From Nocardioides ganghwensis (GTDB lineage Bacteria; Actinomycetota; Actinomycetes; Propionibacteriales; Nocardioidaceae): a stretch of 64,000 nt of DNA. The position numbers were made by a program, and so were the translations under genes. Of this stretch, positions 33,701 through 43,264 are shown piece by piece. Position 1 is the first letter of the stretch. Every line of letters begins with the position of its first letter. The stretch is from assembly GCF_014779655.1 (NCBI RefSeq), contig NZ_JACXYX010000012.1, forward strand, positions 62,001 through 126,000. Direction: 5' to 3'. The notes under the pieces are model-generated. The model ran no database searches, was not told the origin of the DNA, and saw only the letters and a program-made list of their open reading frames with translations.

Positions 33701-34345
33701 AAGCGGCTCCGGTCGGCGGAGCGCGCGCTGTCCATGCTCGGGCGGGTCAACCCGCTCGCGCTGGAGGAGTTCTCCGCGATGGAGGAGCGGCACAAGTTCC
33801 TCACCGAGCAGCTCGAGGACCTCAAGCGCACCCGCAAGGACCTCCTCGACATCGTCCGCGAGGTCGACGCACGCGTCGAGCAGGTGTTCACCGAGGCGTA
33901 CGCCGACGTGGAGAAGGCCTTCGACCAGACCTTCGCGCGGCTCTTCCCGGGCGGTGAGGGCCGGCTGGTGCTCACCGACCCCGGCGACATGCTCAACACC
34001 GGCATCGAGGTCGAGGCGCGACCGGCCGGCAAGAAGGTCAAGCGGCTGTCGCTGCTCTCCGGTGGTGAGCGGTCGCTGGTCGCGGTCTGCTTCCTCGTCG
34101 CGCTCTTCAAGGCCCGGCCGTCGCCGTTCTACATCCTCGACGAGGTCGAGGCCGCGCTCGACGACACCAACCTCGGTCGCCTGCTGGAGATCTACGAGGA
34201 GCTGCGCGAGAACTCCCAGCTCCTCGTCATCACCCACCAGAAGCGCACCATGGAGGTCGGCGACGCGCTCTACGGCGTCACGATGCGCGGCGACGGTGTC
34301 TCGGCAGTGATCAGCCAGCGCCTGCGCGACGCGGAGCCTGCATGA
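30791..34345 (+). CDS. smc: Chromosome segregation protein SMC
   Basis: 1184 residues, the normal length for a condensin subunit. Walker A GPNGSGKSNV at residues 31-40; two long coiled-coil arms rich in Ala, Glu and Arg; a hinge around residues 505-640 (KVGGLLGSVAALLDVDHGYE onward); C-terminal ABC signature LSGGERSLVAV and Walker B FYILDEVEAALDD. The start is TTG (YLKSLTLKGFKSF) behind GGTGAGGAG. Partners ScpA/ScpB are not in the window. Its stop overlaps the thioesterase ATG. Confidence 0.98.
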   Translation: MYLKSLTLKGFKSFASSTTMQLEPGITCIVGPNGSGKSNVVDALAWVMGEQGAKSLRGGKMEDVIFAGTSGRPPLGRAEVQLTIDNSDGALPIDYAEVTISRTMFRNGGSEYAINGSGCRLLDVQELLSDSGIGREMHVIVGQGQLDSILHATPEDRRGFIEEAAGVLKHRKRKEKALRKLDATDGNLTRLADLLSEIRRQLKPLGRQAEVARQAQTVQADVRDARARLLADDLVTARTALESELADESVLLERREQVEAEIAAGREQEARLEATLRDDLPRLAAAQETWFALSGLKERLRGTASLADERIRNAAGASEGDTVDSGRDPDDLEAQAERVRRQEAEIAEQVEAHRAALDAAVVAKRAAEEAAAEEDKRIAGLQRAAADRREGLARLTGQVNALTSRAEAADAEIQRLTEAREEAVARAERAQRDFTALETKVAGLDAGEEGLDSEHEEAVAVLDEVDEQLARAREDSQQADRDRAGLVARRDALELGLNRKDGAGALLAATDKVGGLLGSVAALLDVDHGYETAVAAALGTAADAVVVTDPHAAIEAIGHLKDDDLGRAGLVLGGAPAADRDWPGLPDGVAYAVDVVSAPEDVRPALVRLLHKVAVVDDLDAARRLVEELPDVVAVTREGDLLGAHFAAGGSSSQPSLIEIQAAVDEATSKLAEATAASERLGFEISRLEAARHDALKRVDVALAKLHESDATLAAVAEELGQYGSAARAAKGEADRLERAITTAREAREKDLAGLAELQARLAAAEDVTDEEPDTSERERLAEAAREARQGEMDARLALRTAEERARALHGRADSLLRAAQAERDSRARAAERRERLLREGRAAQAVAVAVRVVLHQLERSVMLAADERAAVEESRRGSEEQLMTVRTRLRDLGREHDELVSSVHRDEMARTQQKMRIEQLEERALEELGLDPDGLVADYGPETLIPFSGEVPDGEEPPEPTPFVREEQVKRLRSAERALSMLGRVNPLALEEFSAMEERHKFLTEQLEDLKRTRKDLLDIVREVDARVEQVFTEAYADVEKAFDQTFARLFPGGEGRLVLTDPGDMLNTGIEVEARPAGKKVKRLSLLSGGERSLVAVCFLVALFKARPSPFYILDEVEAALDDTNLGRLLEIYEELRENSQLLVITHQKRTMEVGDALYGVTMRGDGVSAVISQRLRDAEPA

Positions 34346-34800
34346 GCGACCGTCCCGCCCGGCCGACCCGGGCCGACTACGTCGCGTGGCGCACGGCCAC
34401 CACCCGGTGGCGCGACGACGACGCCTACGGCCACCTCAACAACGCCACCTACTACGAGCTGTTCGACACCGCGGTCAACGCCCACCTCTACGAGGCGACC
34501 GGTCTCGACGTACGCGCGCTGCCCCAGATCGGTGTGGTCGCCGAGACCGGGTGCCGCTACTTCCGCGAGATCGGCTTCCCCGAGCCGATCGAGATGGGGC
34601 TGGTGGTGGACCGGGTCGGCACCAGCTCGATCGTCTACCGGATCGGGCTCTTCCAGGGGGCGTCCGACGAGGCGGCGGCCGAGGGCCGCTTCGTCCACGT
34701 CTACGTCGACAACTCCCGCGGCGCGGGGGACCGGCCGGTGACGCCCGTCCCCGACGTGGTCCGCGCCGCCGTCGTCCCCCTGCTGCGCGACCCTGCGTGA
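34342..34800 (+). CDS. Acyl-CoA thioesterase, hotdog fold (4HBT/YbgC-like)
   Basis: 152 residues with the hotdog catalytic region TRWRDDDAYGHLNNATYYELFDTA, in which the Asp/His cluster is typical of the 4-hydroxybenzoyl-CoA thioesterase family. It overlaps the smc stop by 4 bases (ATGA), so it is co-translated with smc, although no functional link is obvious. Substrate unknown. Confidence 0.88.
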   Translation: MSDRPARPTRADYVAWRTATTRWRDDDAYGHLNNATYYELFDTAVNAHLYEATGLDVRALPQIGVVAETGCRYFREIGFPEPIEMGLVVDRVGTSSIVYRIGLFQGASDEAAAEGRFVHVYVDNSRGAGDRPVTPVPDVVRAAVVPLLRDPA

Positions 34801-34903
34801 CGGTCCTCACCGCGACGCGCCGTACGTCCCCCTCGAATCACGGACGGCACCGCCGGTGTGGCACGGTGGAGGGGACCCGACCGGCCCACCTCGGAGGAAT
34901 TCC

Positions 34904-35080
34904 GTGCTCGCGATCGTTGTGATGATGACCCTCGGCGTGCTCGTCGCCGCCGGCGTCGCCGTCTATGTCGCCTACCCCCACCGGGGCGAGGAGATGCCCG
35001 TCGCCCCCCAGCTGGGCAACGCCATGCGCAAGGGCGTCGACGCCCTCCCGACGCTGGAGGACTCGGAGTCGCGCGTCTGA
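34904..35080 (+). CDS. Small single-span membrane protein
   Basis: 58 residues beginning at GTG behind a strong CGGAGGAATTCC ribosome-binding site. One membrane helix (LAIVVMMTLGVLVAAGVAVYV) is followed by a short polar tail with EEMPVAPQLG and acidic residues at the end. No family recognised. Start choice and coding character look sound; function unknown. Confidence 0.65.
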   Translation: MLAIVVMMTLGVLVAAGVAVYVAYPHRGEEMPVAPQLGNAMRKGVDALPTLEDSESRV

Positions 35081-35137
35081 CGAAGCCGGACCGGCGGTTC
35101 GGCGCGGCACCGCACGACGGGGTCGCGGAGGGCTAGC

Positions 35138-36058
35138 GTGCAAGGCGTGACCGGCTCACGCCACGACGTGCACAGGGCCTACTGCGCGGCCTGCGGGACG
35201 AGGGTGTCCCGCGAGTTCCGTCCGGGACCGGACGGACGCCCCGGCGCGAAGTGCCCGCGGTGCGGGAGCCTCGAGCGGCACCGGTTCCTGTCCCTCCTCC
35301 TCGGTGCGCTCGGGCCCGACCTGCGCGACCTCGACACGGTCGTCGAGATCGCCCCCTCGCGGCAGTCCACGCCGCTCATCGACCGGCTGGGCGCGCGCCG
35401 TCGCGTACGCCTCGACCTCGGGCACGACAAGCGGGACGTCGACGCCCTCGCCAGCCTCACCGCGCTGCCGCTGCGCGACGCCTCCGTGGACCTCCTGGTC
35501 TGCTACCACGTCCTCGAGCACGTCCCCGACGACTGCACCGCCATGCGCGAGATCGCCCGCGTGCTCAGCCCACGCGGCATCGCGCTGCTCGAGGTGCCGA
35601 TCAGGATGGGGGTGGCGACCGAGGAGGATCCGCTCGCCGCGCCCGAGGACCGGGTCCGCCGGTTCGGCCAGGCCGACCACGTGCGGTGGTACGGCGACGA
35701 CTTCGACGACCGCCTCGCGGCCGCCGGGCTCGCCTCGGTCCGGGTCACGCCCCCAGCGCTGGTCGGCGACGCCGCCGTGTCGTGGTTCCACCTGATGGAG
35801 CACGAGGTGGTGTGGGTCGCCCGGCCGGGCCACGGCTGTGCCACGCCGATGCTGCCGGGCAGCGGATCGGGTCTGGCCGCGGCCTTCGACGCGCTGCTCG
35901 CCGACCTCGCGCGGGCCGAGGGCAGGCTCGACCGCGCACGGGCGCGGGTCGACCGGCTGGCGGCGCAGCGCGACGCCTTGCGGGCGCGGCTGGTGGTCGC
36001 CCCGGCCTCGGCAGGGCCCCCGATGCTCACCCGCCTGCGTCGCGCCGTGCACCTCTGA
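35138..36058 (+). CDS. SAM-dependent methyltransferase with N-terminal zinc ribbon
   Basis: 306 residues. Residues about 15-45 hold two Cys pairs (YCAACG and CPRCGS), a zinc ribbon. A methyltransferase domain follows (VVEIAPS, LDLGHDKRDVDAL, DLLVCYHVLEHVPDD, RVLSPRGIALLEVP), then a C-terminal helical tail rich in Arg/Ala, likely a short coiled coil. The GTG at 35138 has GGAGG six bases ahead. The architecture resembles methyltransferases found near glycan genes, and the GT genes lie 1.4 kb away across ftsY. Substrate unknown. Confidence 0.75.
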   Translation: MQGVTGSRHDVHRAYCAACGTRVSREFRPGPDGRPGAKCPRCGSLERHRFLSLLLGALGPDLRDLDTVVEIAPSRQSTPLIDRLGARRRVRLDLGHDKRDVDALASLTALPLRDASVDLLVCYHVLEHVPDDCTAMREIARVLSPRGIALLEVPIRMGVATEEDPLAAPEDRVRRFGQADHVRWYGDDFDDRLAAAGLASVRVTPPALVGDAAVSWFHLMEHEVVWVARPGHGCATPMLPGSGSGLAAAFDALLADLARAEGRLDRARARVDRLAAQRDALRARLVVAPASAGPPMLTRLRRAVHL

Positions 36059-36070
36059 TTGGATTGCCCC

Positions 36071-37231
36071 ATGGGTGACTGGCTCTATCTGATCATCGCC
36101 ATCGCGGTCGTGGGCGTCCTCACGCTCGCCGGGCTGCTGACCTCCGGACGTCGCCGCAAGGCCGCGCCGCCGAGCCGCACGAAGGACGTGATCGTCCCGT
36201 CGCCGACGGAGACGGACACCGCGACCGGGGCGCCACCGGAGCCGGCGGTCGACACCGCCGAGCCCGTCGTGGCGGAGCCGGCCGTGGAGGAGCCGCCGGC
36301 CGTCGAGAGGCCCGAGAGCACCGCATCGCGACTCGTACGCCTGCGCCAGCGGCTCTCGCGCTCCCAGGGCGGACTCGGCAAGGGCCTGCTGTCGCTGCTC
36401 AGCCGCGACCGGCTCGACGAGGACACCTGGGAGGCGATCGAGGACACCCTCCTCACCGCCGACGTCGGCGTCGCGCCCACGCAGGCGCTCGTCGAGAGGC
36501 TGCGTACGCGCCTGCGCGTCGAGGGCGGCCAGGCGCCCGACCCGCGCACCGTGCTGCGCGAGGAGCTCATCGAGCTCGTCGGCACCGACCTCGACCGCCG
36601 CGTCCAGGTCACCGGGGCCGACGGCAAGCCGGGCGTGGTGCTGGTCGTGGGCGTCAACGGCGCCGGCAAGACGACCACCGTCGGCAAGATCGCCCGGATC
36701 CTCGTCGCCGAGGACCTCACCGTGACCCTCGGCGCGGCCGACACCTTCCGTGCGGCCGCCGTCGACCAGCTGGCCACCTGGGGCGAGCGCGTCGGCGTCG
36801 AGGTCGTCCGCGGGCCCGAGGGCGGCGACCCCGCCAGCGTGGCGTTCGAGGCCGTCAAGCACGGCATCGACAACGGCGTCGACACGGTCCTCGTCGACAC
36901 GGCCGGACGGCTCCAGAACAAGGCCGGACTGATGGACGAGCTCGGGAAGATCAAGCGCGTCATCGAGAAGCAGGCCGCCGTCACCGAGGTGCTGCTCGTG
37001 CTGGACGCGACCACCGGACAGAACGGCCTCGTCCAGGCCCGCGTCTTCAGCGAGATCGTCGACGTCACCGGCATCGTCCTCACCAAGCTCGACGGCTCCG
37101 CCAAGGGCGGCATCGTGGTGCAGGTGCAGCGCGAGCTCGGTGTGCCGGTCAAGCTCGTCGGCCTCGGCGAGGGCCCCGACGACATGGCGCCGTTCGAGGC
37201 GTCGGCGTTCGTGGACGCACTGCTCGGCTGA
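36071..37231 (+). CDS. ftsY: Signal recognition particle receptor FtsY
   Basis: 386 residues: an N-terminal membrane helix (about residues 4-24), an acidic Glu/Pro/Ala linker, then the NG GTPase domain with GVNGAGKTTTVGKIA at about 194-208, DTFRAAAVDQL, VDTAGRLQNK and TKLDGSAKGG. It docks SRP-ribosome complexes at the membrane; Ffh is encoded 8.4 kb downstream. The ATG at 36071 is preferred to a TTG four codons earlier. Its stop codon is the first base triplet of the repeat array. Confidence 0.97.
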   Translation: MGDWLYLIIAIAVVGVLTLAGLLTSGRRRKAAPPSRTKDVIVPSPTETDTATGAPPEPAVDTAEPVVAEPAVEEPPAVERPESTASRLVRLRQRLSRSQGGLGKGLLSLLSRDRLDEDTWEAIEDTLLTADVGVAPTQALVERLRTRLRVEGGQAPDPRTVLREELIELVGTDLDRRVQVTGADGKPGVVLVVGVNGAGKTTTVGKIARILVAEDLTVTLGAADTFRAAAVDQLATWGERVGVEVVRGPEGGDPASVAFEAVKHGIDNGVDTVLVDTAGRLQNKAGLMDELGKIKRVIEKQAAVTEVLLVLDATTGQNGLVQARVFSEIVDVTGIVLTKLDGSAKGGIVVQVQRELGVPVKLVGLGEGPDDMAPFEASAFVDALLG

Positions 37232-37434
37232 GCGGGCACTTCCTGACCCCCTGGACGCGCCAAGCGGGCACTTCCTGACCCCCTGGACGCGCCGAGCGGG
37301 CACTTCCTGACCCTCTGGACGCGCCGAGCGGGCACTTCCTGACCCCGTGCGACGCAGGAAGTGCCCGGTCAGCGGGCTGGGCGGGGCCGGAAGTGCCCGG
37401 TCAGCGGGCTGGGGGGGCCGGAAGTGCCCGGTCA
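37231..37434. repeat. Mirror-image array of 32-bp repeats between convergent genes
   Basis: Four plus-strand units start at 37231, 37263, 37295 and 37327 (period 32), each AGCGGGCACTTCCTGACC plus a CCCTGGACGCGCCG-type spacer. Three inverted units carry GGAAGTGCCCGGTCAGC at 37357, 37389 and 37420 (periods 32 and 31). The middle forms a perfect 11-bp hairpin GGGCACTTCCT/AGGAAGTGCCC (37330-37366, 15-base loop). The array fills the whole gap from the ftsY stop to the GT-gene stop. Likely a two-way terminator; the repeated design is unusual. Confidence 0.9.
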
Positions 37435-40422
37435 GCGGCGGGCGAGCAGGCGGCGTACGGCGTCGTCGACGAGCGTCTCGGCCCGCTTGTCGAAGCTGTG
37501 CTCGGCGATGATCCGGTGGGCGATCTCGCGGCGGGTGGCGTTGTCGGGGAACGCGTCGTAGGGGGGCTTCACGAGCCGGGCGAGCTCGTGCTCGTTGTCG
37601 AACGGCAGCGCCAGGCCCGAGAAGATCTCCTCGAGGCCGTCGATGCGGTCGCTGAGGATCCGGGCTCCGCACGCCGCTGCGTCGAAGAGCCGGTTGGAGG
37701 CGAAGCTGTCGCGCCGCATGTCGAGGTGGTGGTCGTTGAGCACGATGCCGGCGGAGGCGTAGAGCACCCCGACCTCGCGGTTGTCGACACCACCGGAGGC
37801 GATCTGGTCGCGCTCGACGAACTCGGTCCAGTCGTTGCCGTGGAGCGTCAGGTCGGCGCCGATCGCGAGCGCGCTGCGCACGGCGTAGCGGTAGACACCG
37901 CGCGAGTTGCCGACGAAGAGCAGCGCTGGGCCGGTGTCGGGCTCGGCGCGGTCGGGGTGGAACCACCGGGTGTCGGTGCACTGCAGGAGCGGCTCGATCG
38001 GGGTGCCCCACTCGCGACTCATCCGGGTGGACCAGCTGGTGCTGGCGGCGTACACGAGGTCGAAGCCGGCGACCTCGTCGGGCGTGATCATGTCGGGGTG
38101 GCTGATGATCCACTCGACGTTGAGCAGGCCCGGGCGCGGGGTCACCCGGTCGAGGCCGCGCAGCACGAGCAGCACGTCGTCGTGGTCGCGCGAGTCGCGG
38201 TCGCGGGCGTCGCGCCGGTCGATGGCGACGTGCTGGCCGCGTCGCTCGAGGGCGTCGGCGAGCGATCGCGCGAAGTAGGTGTCGCCCCACCGGTCACCGC
38301 GCTGTGCCGCCGGCGCGGCGATGTCGACGGCCCACCGCAGCCGCGGCGGGGTCTCGTGGATCCCCTCGATCGCGCGGACGACCAGCTCCGGCACCAGCAC
38401 CGCCGGGGCGGCGCGGTCCTCGGGGTCGGTGGAGACGCGGCGGTTGCGCTGGTCGGTCACCTCGAGCCCGGCGGCGGCGAGCAGCTCGGTGGCGGTGTCG
38501 GGGGGCGGCACCGCCCCCGCGTGCACGGTGGACCGCAGCGAGGAGAGTGCGCCGACCAGCTCCTCGGCACTCGCGTACGGGGTGCGGGAGGTGATCACGG
38601 TGTCGGGCACCAGCACGGAGCCGCCCAGTCCTGCCCGGCGGGCGCGCAGGCCGAGGTCGGTCTCGGCGAGGACGGAGTGGAAGCGGGCGCTCAGCCCGCG
38701 CAGCGCCACCGCCGTCTCGGTGCGCACCGCCACCATCGGCGCCGCCGGTGCGGCGACCGCGCACCGGCCGATCCGTACGGCGTCGCTGCTGGGCAGCCCG
38801 GAGAGGAACAGCTCCGGGTGGGGGCTGTCCGGACCGAAGCGGGCGCCGGCACTCAGCACCACGCCGTCGAGGTCCACCACGAGGGGCTGGGCCACCGCGA
38901 CGTCGGCGCCGCGGACGACCTCGGCCAGCTCGTGCGCGATGGGCTGGCGCGGCGGCATCGCCTCGGGGCGGACCAGCAGCACGGTGCTGCCGGCAGCCGC
39001 CGCGATGCCGACGTTGGTGGCGGCGGACGTGGAGACGGCCGCGGGCACGGAGACGAAGCGGGCGCCGGAGATGATCGCCGCGATCGACGCGGCCAGGACG
39101 TGGTGCGCGCGGCGCAGCCGCACCCCGACGAGGATCAGCTCGGACCCCTCGCGCGGCACCGAGCCCAGCCACTCGACGGTGCGTCGCGGCTCGGTGCCCA
39201 CCGGCATGACGTGGCTGACCAGGTCCTCCTCGGTCTCCCGCGCGGCGGCAGCGTCCCAGTCGACGAGCTGACGCTCGAGGACGACCGAGCCCCAGTCGTC
39301 GGCGAACCCCGGCTGCGGGGCGTCGGGGCGCTTGAGTGCCGGTACGTCGACGGCGAGGGGGTCGTGCTCGCGGGTGAGCCGGAGCAGCAGGTCGCGCTCG
39401 ACGGCCCCGCCGAGGCTCTCGTCGAACCCGCCGACGTCCTTGACGGCGTCGCGGCGCAGCAGGGCGGTGGTGAGGTCGACCGGGCGTCCCGTGACGAGCT
39501 CGAGGCGGGAGCGCGCGACCGCTCCGGTTCCGGCGAGGACGGCCGCGGCGCCCGTGTGGTGGGCGTGGGCGAGCAGGTCGGCGAGCATCTCCGGCAGCCA
39601 CTCGCGCCCGAGCGGGAGGACCGCGACGTGCTCGGCCGTGCCGTGCTCGAGGGCGACGTTGAGCGCGCGGGCCTCACCGCACCGCCCCTCGCGGACGAGG
39701 GTCACCCGGTCGTCGAAGGCCGCGACGCCCTGGAGGACGGCCGCGGTGTCGTCGAGGGACCCGCGGTCGACCGCGACCAGGTGCCAGTCGGTGAAGGTCT
39801 GGGCCTGGAGCGACGCGACGGTCCGGTGGACCATCGGGCCGGCGTCCTGGGCGGCCATCACCACGGTCACGGCCGGGGACGTCCCGAGGGTCGCGGGCAG
39901 CGCCGGCGCCGGCCCGACCAGCGCGGGTCGCTCGCGTACGACCTCGTCGCGCCACTGGGCGGCGGCGTCGATGGCAGCCGCGCGGTAGGTGGACCAGGAC
40001 ACCTTGCGGGGCAGGATCCGGGTCGGCAGTGGCGTACCGGGGCCCGAGACCGAGAGCCAGTAGGACAGCGCGCCGTAGGGGTGGTGCCTGGCCTCGGGGT
40101 GGGTCGCGAAGATGATCCGCGGGTCGACCAGCGGGTGCGGCGCGATCCGGTTGCGGCGCCGGCGCTCCGAGACGTACCAGAGCACGGGGTGCTGGCCCAG
40201 CCGCTGCCACGACCGGCGGCGTCCGATCCACTGGGCCTCGAAGAGCGGGTGCGGGGAGACGTCGCCGGCGGCCACCGCCGCTCGAGCCGCCTCGGCGACC
40301 GAGTCGAACGTGGTGCCGAGCTGCGCGGCGACGTAGTCGGCGTCGACGAGGCCGGAGTCCACCAGGACCTCCGCGGCGTCGTCGAACCTCACCGGTCCCG
40401 GCCGGCGACGCTCACCGCGCAT
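37432..40422 (-). CDS. Large multidomain glycosyltransferase
   Basis: 996 residues. Residues 1-175 are an unassigned region with repeated WYVSERRRR/HPLVDPRIIF-type motifs seen in surface-glycan enzymes. About 183-370 is a family-2 glycosyltransferase (VTVVMAAQDAGPMVHRTVASLQ, LVAVDRGSLDDT). About 430-640 looks like a second, degenerate GT2 domain. About 750-990 is a GT4/CgeB-like domain (HPDMITPDEVAGFDLVYAAS, FASNRLFDAAACGARILSD). It probably builds a cell-surface polysaccharide with the RgpF-like gene, whose 3' end overlaps its start by 11 bases. Linkage and sugar unknown. Absent from this place in M. tuberculosis. Confidence 0.8.
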   Translation of the reverse strand: MRGERRRPGPVRFDDAAEVLVDSGLVDADYVAAQLGTTFDSVAEAARAAVAAGDVSPHPLFEAQWIGRRRSWQRLGQHPVLWYVSERRRRNRIAPHPLVDPRIIFATHPEARHHPYGALSYWLSVSGPGTPLPTRILPRKVSWSTYRAAAIDAAAQWRDEVVRERPALVGPAPALPATLGTSPAVTVVMAAQDAGPMVHRTVASLQAQTFTDWHLVAVDRGSLDDTAAVLQGVAAFDDRVTLVREGRCGEARALNVALEHGTAEHVAVLPLGREWLPEMLADLLAHAHHTGAAAVLAGTGAVARSRLELVTGRPVDLTTALLRRDAVKDVGGFDESLGGAVERDLLLRLTREHDPLAVDVPALKRPDAPQPGFADDWGSVVLERQLVDWDAAAARETEEDLVSHVMPVGTEPRRTVEWLGSVPREGSELILVGVRLRRAHHVLAASIAAIISGARFVSVPAAVSTSAATNVGIAAAAGSTVLLVRPEAMPPRQPIAHELAEVVRGADVAVAQPLVVDLDGVVLSAGARFGPDSPHPELFLSGLPSSDAVRIGRCAVAAPAAPMVAVRTETAVALRGLSARFHSVLAETDLGLRARRAGLGGSVLVPDTVITSRTPYASAEELVGALSSLRSTVHAGAVPPPDTATELLAAAGLEVTDQRNRRVSTDPEDRAAPAVLVPELVVRAIEGIHETPPRLRWAVDIAAPAAQRGDRWGDTYFARSLADALERRGQHVAIDRRDARDRDSRDHDDVLLVLRGLDRVTPRPGLLNVEWIISHPDMITPDEVAGFDLVYAASTSWSTRMSREWGTPIEPLLQCTDTRWFHPDRAEPDTGPALLFVGNSRGVYRYAVRSALAIGADLTLHGNDWTEFVERDQIASGGVDNREVGVLYASAGIVLNDHHLDMRRDSFASNRLFDAAACGARILSDRIDGLEEIFSGLALPFDNEHELARLVKPPYDAFPDNATRREIAHRIIAEHSFDKRAETLVDDAVRRLLARR

Positions 40423-41356
40423 CGGAGTACCTCACGCGGGGGAAGAGCGGCTCGAGGGCCAGCGGCGTCGGCAGCAGCCGCTCGGTGTCGCGGAGCGGGT
40501 AGTACTGCGCGGTCTCCTCGAGGAACTCGCGCACGCCCTCGAAGCGCTGGGGGAAGCGGCGCTCGCACAGCTCGAGCAGGCGCTTGGCGTCGAGGTTGTA
40601 GGGGTCGTAGCGCAGGGTGTCGATCTTGACGTAGGGCAGCCGGGCGTTGTCGAGCACCCGGTCGGCCAGGCTGCGGGCCGGGTTCCACGGCTCGTTGGCG
40701 CGCTCGCGCCACTCGCGGACCTCCGCGCGCGTACGCGGGAAGCTGGAGCGGTGCGCGGCCCACCAGCGCATCCGCTCGCGGGCGATCCGGCGGTCCTCCG
40801 GGGTCTCGACGAAGTAGGTGTCGGAGGCGAAGCCGGCGTCGTAGAGGCGGCGCGACATCCCGATCTCGTAGCGGCGGATGACCTGCCGGCGCTTGGAGAT
40901 CGGCTCCATCTCCTCCCAGAAGCGCGTGAAGGCGTGCGAGGAGACCACCCACGGGCGGAACGCGACGAAGAACGACTGGATGTGTGGTGCGAGGCGCTCG
41001 GCGGCGGTGAGTCCCCAGAAGTCGCAGGGTCGGGTCGCCATCTCGGCGAAGACCGGGTCGTAGGAGTCGAGCGCGAAGACGTAGGTGTCGTTGCAGACCA
41101 CCACCTCGTCGTACGCAGTGAGGTCGCCGGCGGCGTCGAGGCCGACCTTGTAGCTGAAGAAGTCGTAGCCGTAGTTGGCGCGCTCCACCACCCTCGCGCG
41201 CTCGTTGAGCCAGGCGCGGGCGGAGTCCTGAAGGGTGGCCGTGGTGCACACCAGCAGGGTGTCGACCGACGCGGCCAGCGCCTCCACCTGACCGCGCACG
41301 TGGGGCCGCAGCTCTCCGGCGACGTCGTAGTGCGCCATCACGGCCAGTCTGGACAC
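40412..41356 (-). CDS. Rhamnan synthesis protein F (RgpF)-like glycosyltransferase
   Basis: 314 residues with the RgpF family features: RLAVMAHYDVAGELRPHVRGQVEAL, NYGYDFFSYKVGL, YDEVVVCNDTYVF, DFWGLTAAER and HIQSFFVAFR. Proteins of this family add rhamnose or similar residues to wall polysaccharides. The start is GTG at 41356 (ATG at 41338 is the alternative). First gene of a two-gene operon with the large GT. Confidence 0.8.
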   Translation of the reverse strand: MSRLAVMAHYDVAGELRPHVRGQVEALAASVDTLLVCTTATLQDSARAWLNERARVVERANYGYDFFSYKVGLDAAGDLTAYDEVVVCNDTYVFALDSYDPVFAEMATRPCDFWGLTAAERLAPHIQSFFVAFRPWVVSSHAFTRFWEEMEPISKRRQVIRRYEIGMSRRLYDAGFASDTYFVETPEDRRIARERMRWWAAHRSSFPRTRAEVREWRERANEPWNPARSLADRVLDNARLPYVKIDTLRYDPYNLDAKRLLELCERRFPQRFEGVREFLEETAQYYPLRDTERLLPTPLALEPLFPRVRYSDAR

Positions 41357-41394
41357 GGCCGAACACTAACAAGGCGGCGTCCGGGGCCGGTCCG

Positions 41395-41410
41395 TTCACA
41401 CACCCGTAAC
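41395..41410 (+). promoter_or_regulatory. Possible GlnR site upstream of amt
   Basis: TTCAC-N6-GTAAC resembles the actinobacterial GlnR half-site pair gTnAC-n6-GaAAC, about 150 bp before the ammonium transporter gene. It matches only loosely, and the second expected pair is not clear. Confidence 0.3.
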
Positions 41411-41557
41411 ACGAGGGCCGATTCCGTTGCCTGCGCGCAACATCCGTCGCGGGCGGGTGAAACCTCGTCCCCGGAAGGTACGGGACAACGCGTGGGCACC
41501 GTCACGACAGCGGCGTCATGAGCCGGGCCCACACCCCGTACGTTCCCTGGAGGTTCT

Positions 41558-43215
<1,658 letters not shown>

Positions 43216-43264
43216 CTGGCGCTCTGATGGCAGACCTTCTCGGGTTCGAGGGGACCGTGCTCCC

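Noticed and set aside
29822..34237. A 1471-codon open frame on the minus strand opposite smc
   Set aside because: It mirrors the smc coiled-coil codons, has Leu/Glu/Val/Gly low-complexity composition and no domain. Long antisense frames are a by-product of high GC.
37231..37434. CRISPR-like array (32-bp repeats)
   Set aside because: Period equals the repeat plus a near-constant short filler; there are no variable spacers, half the units are inverted and no cas genes are near.
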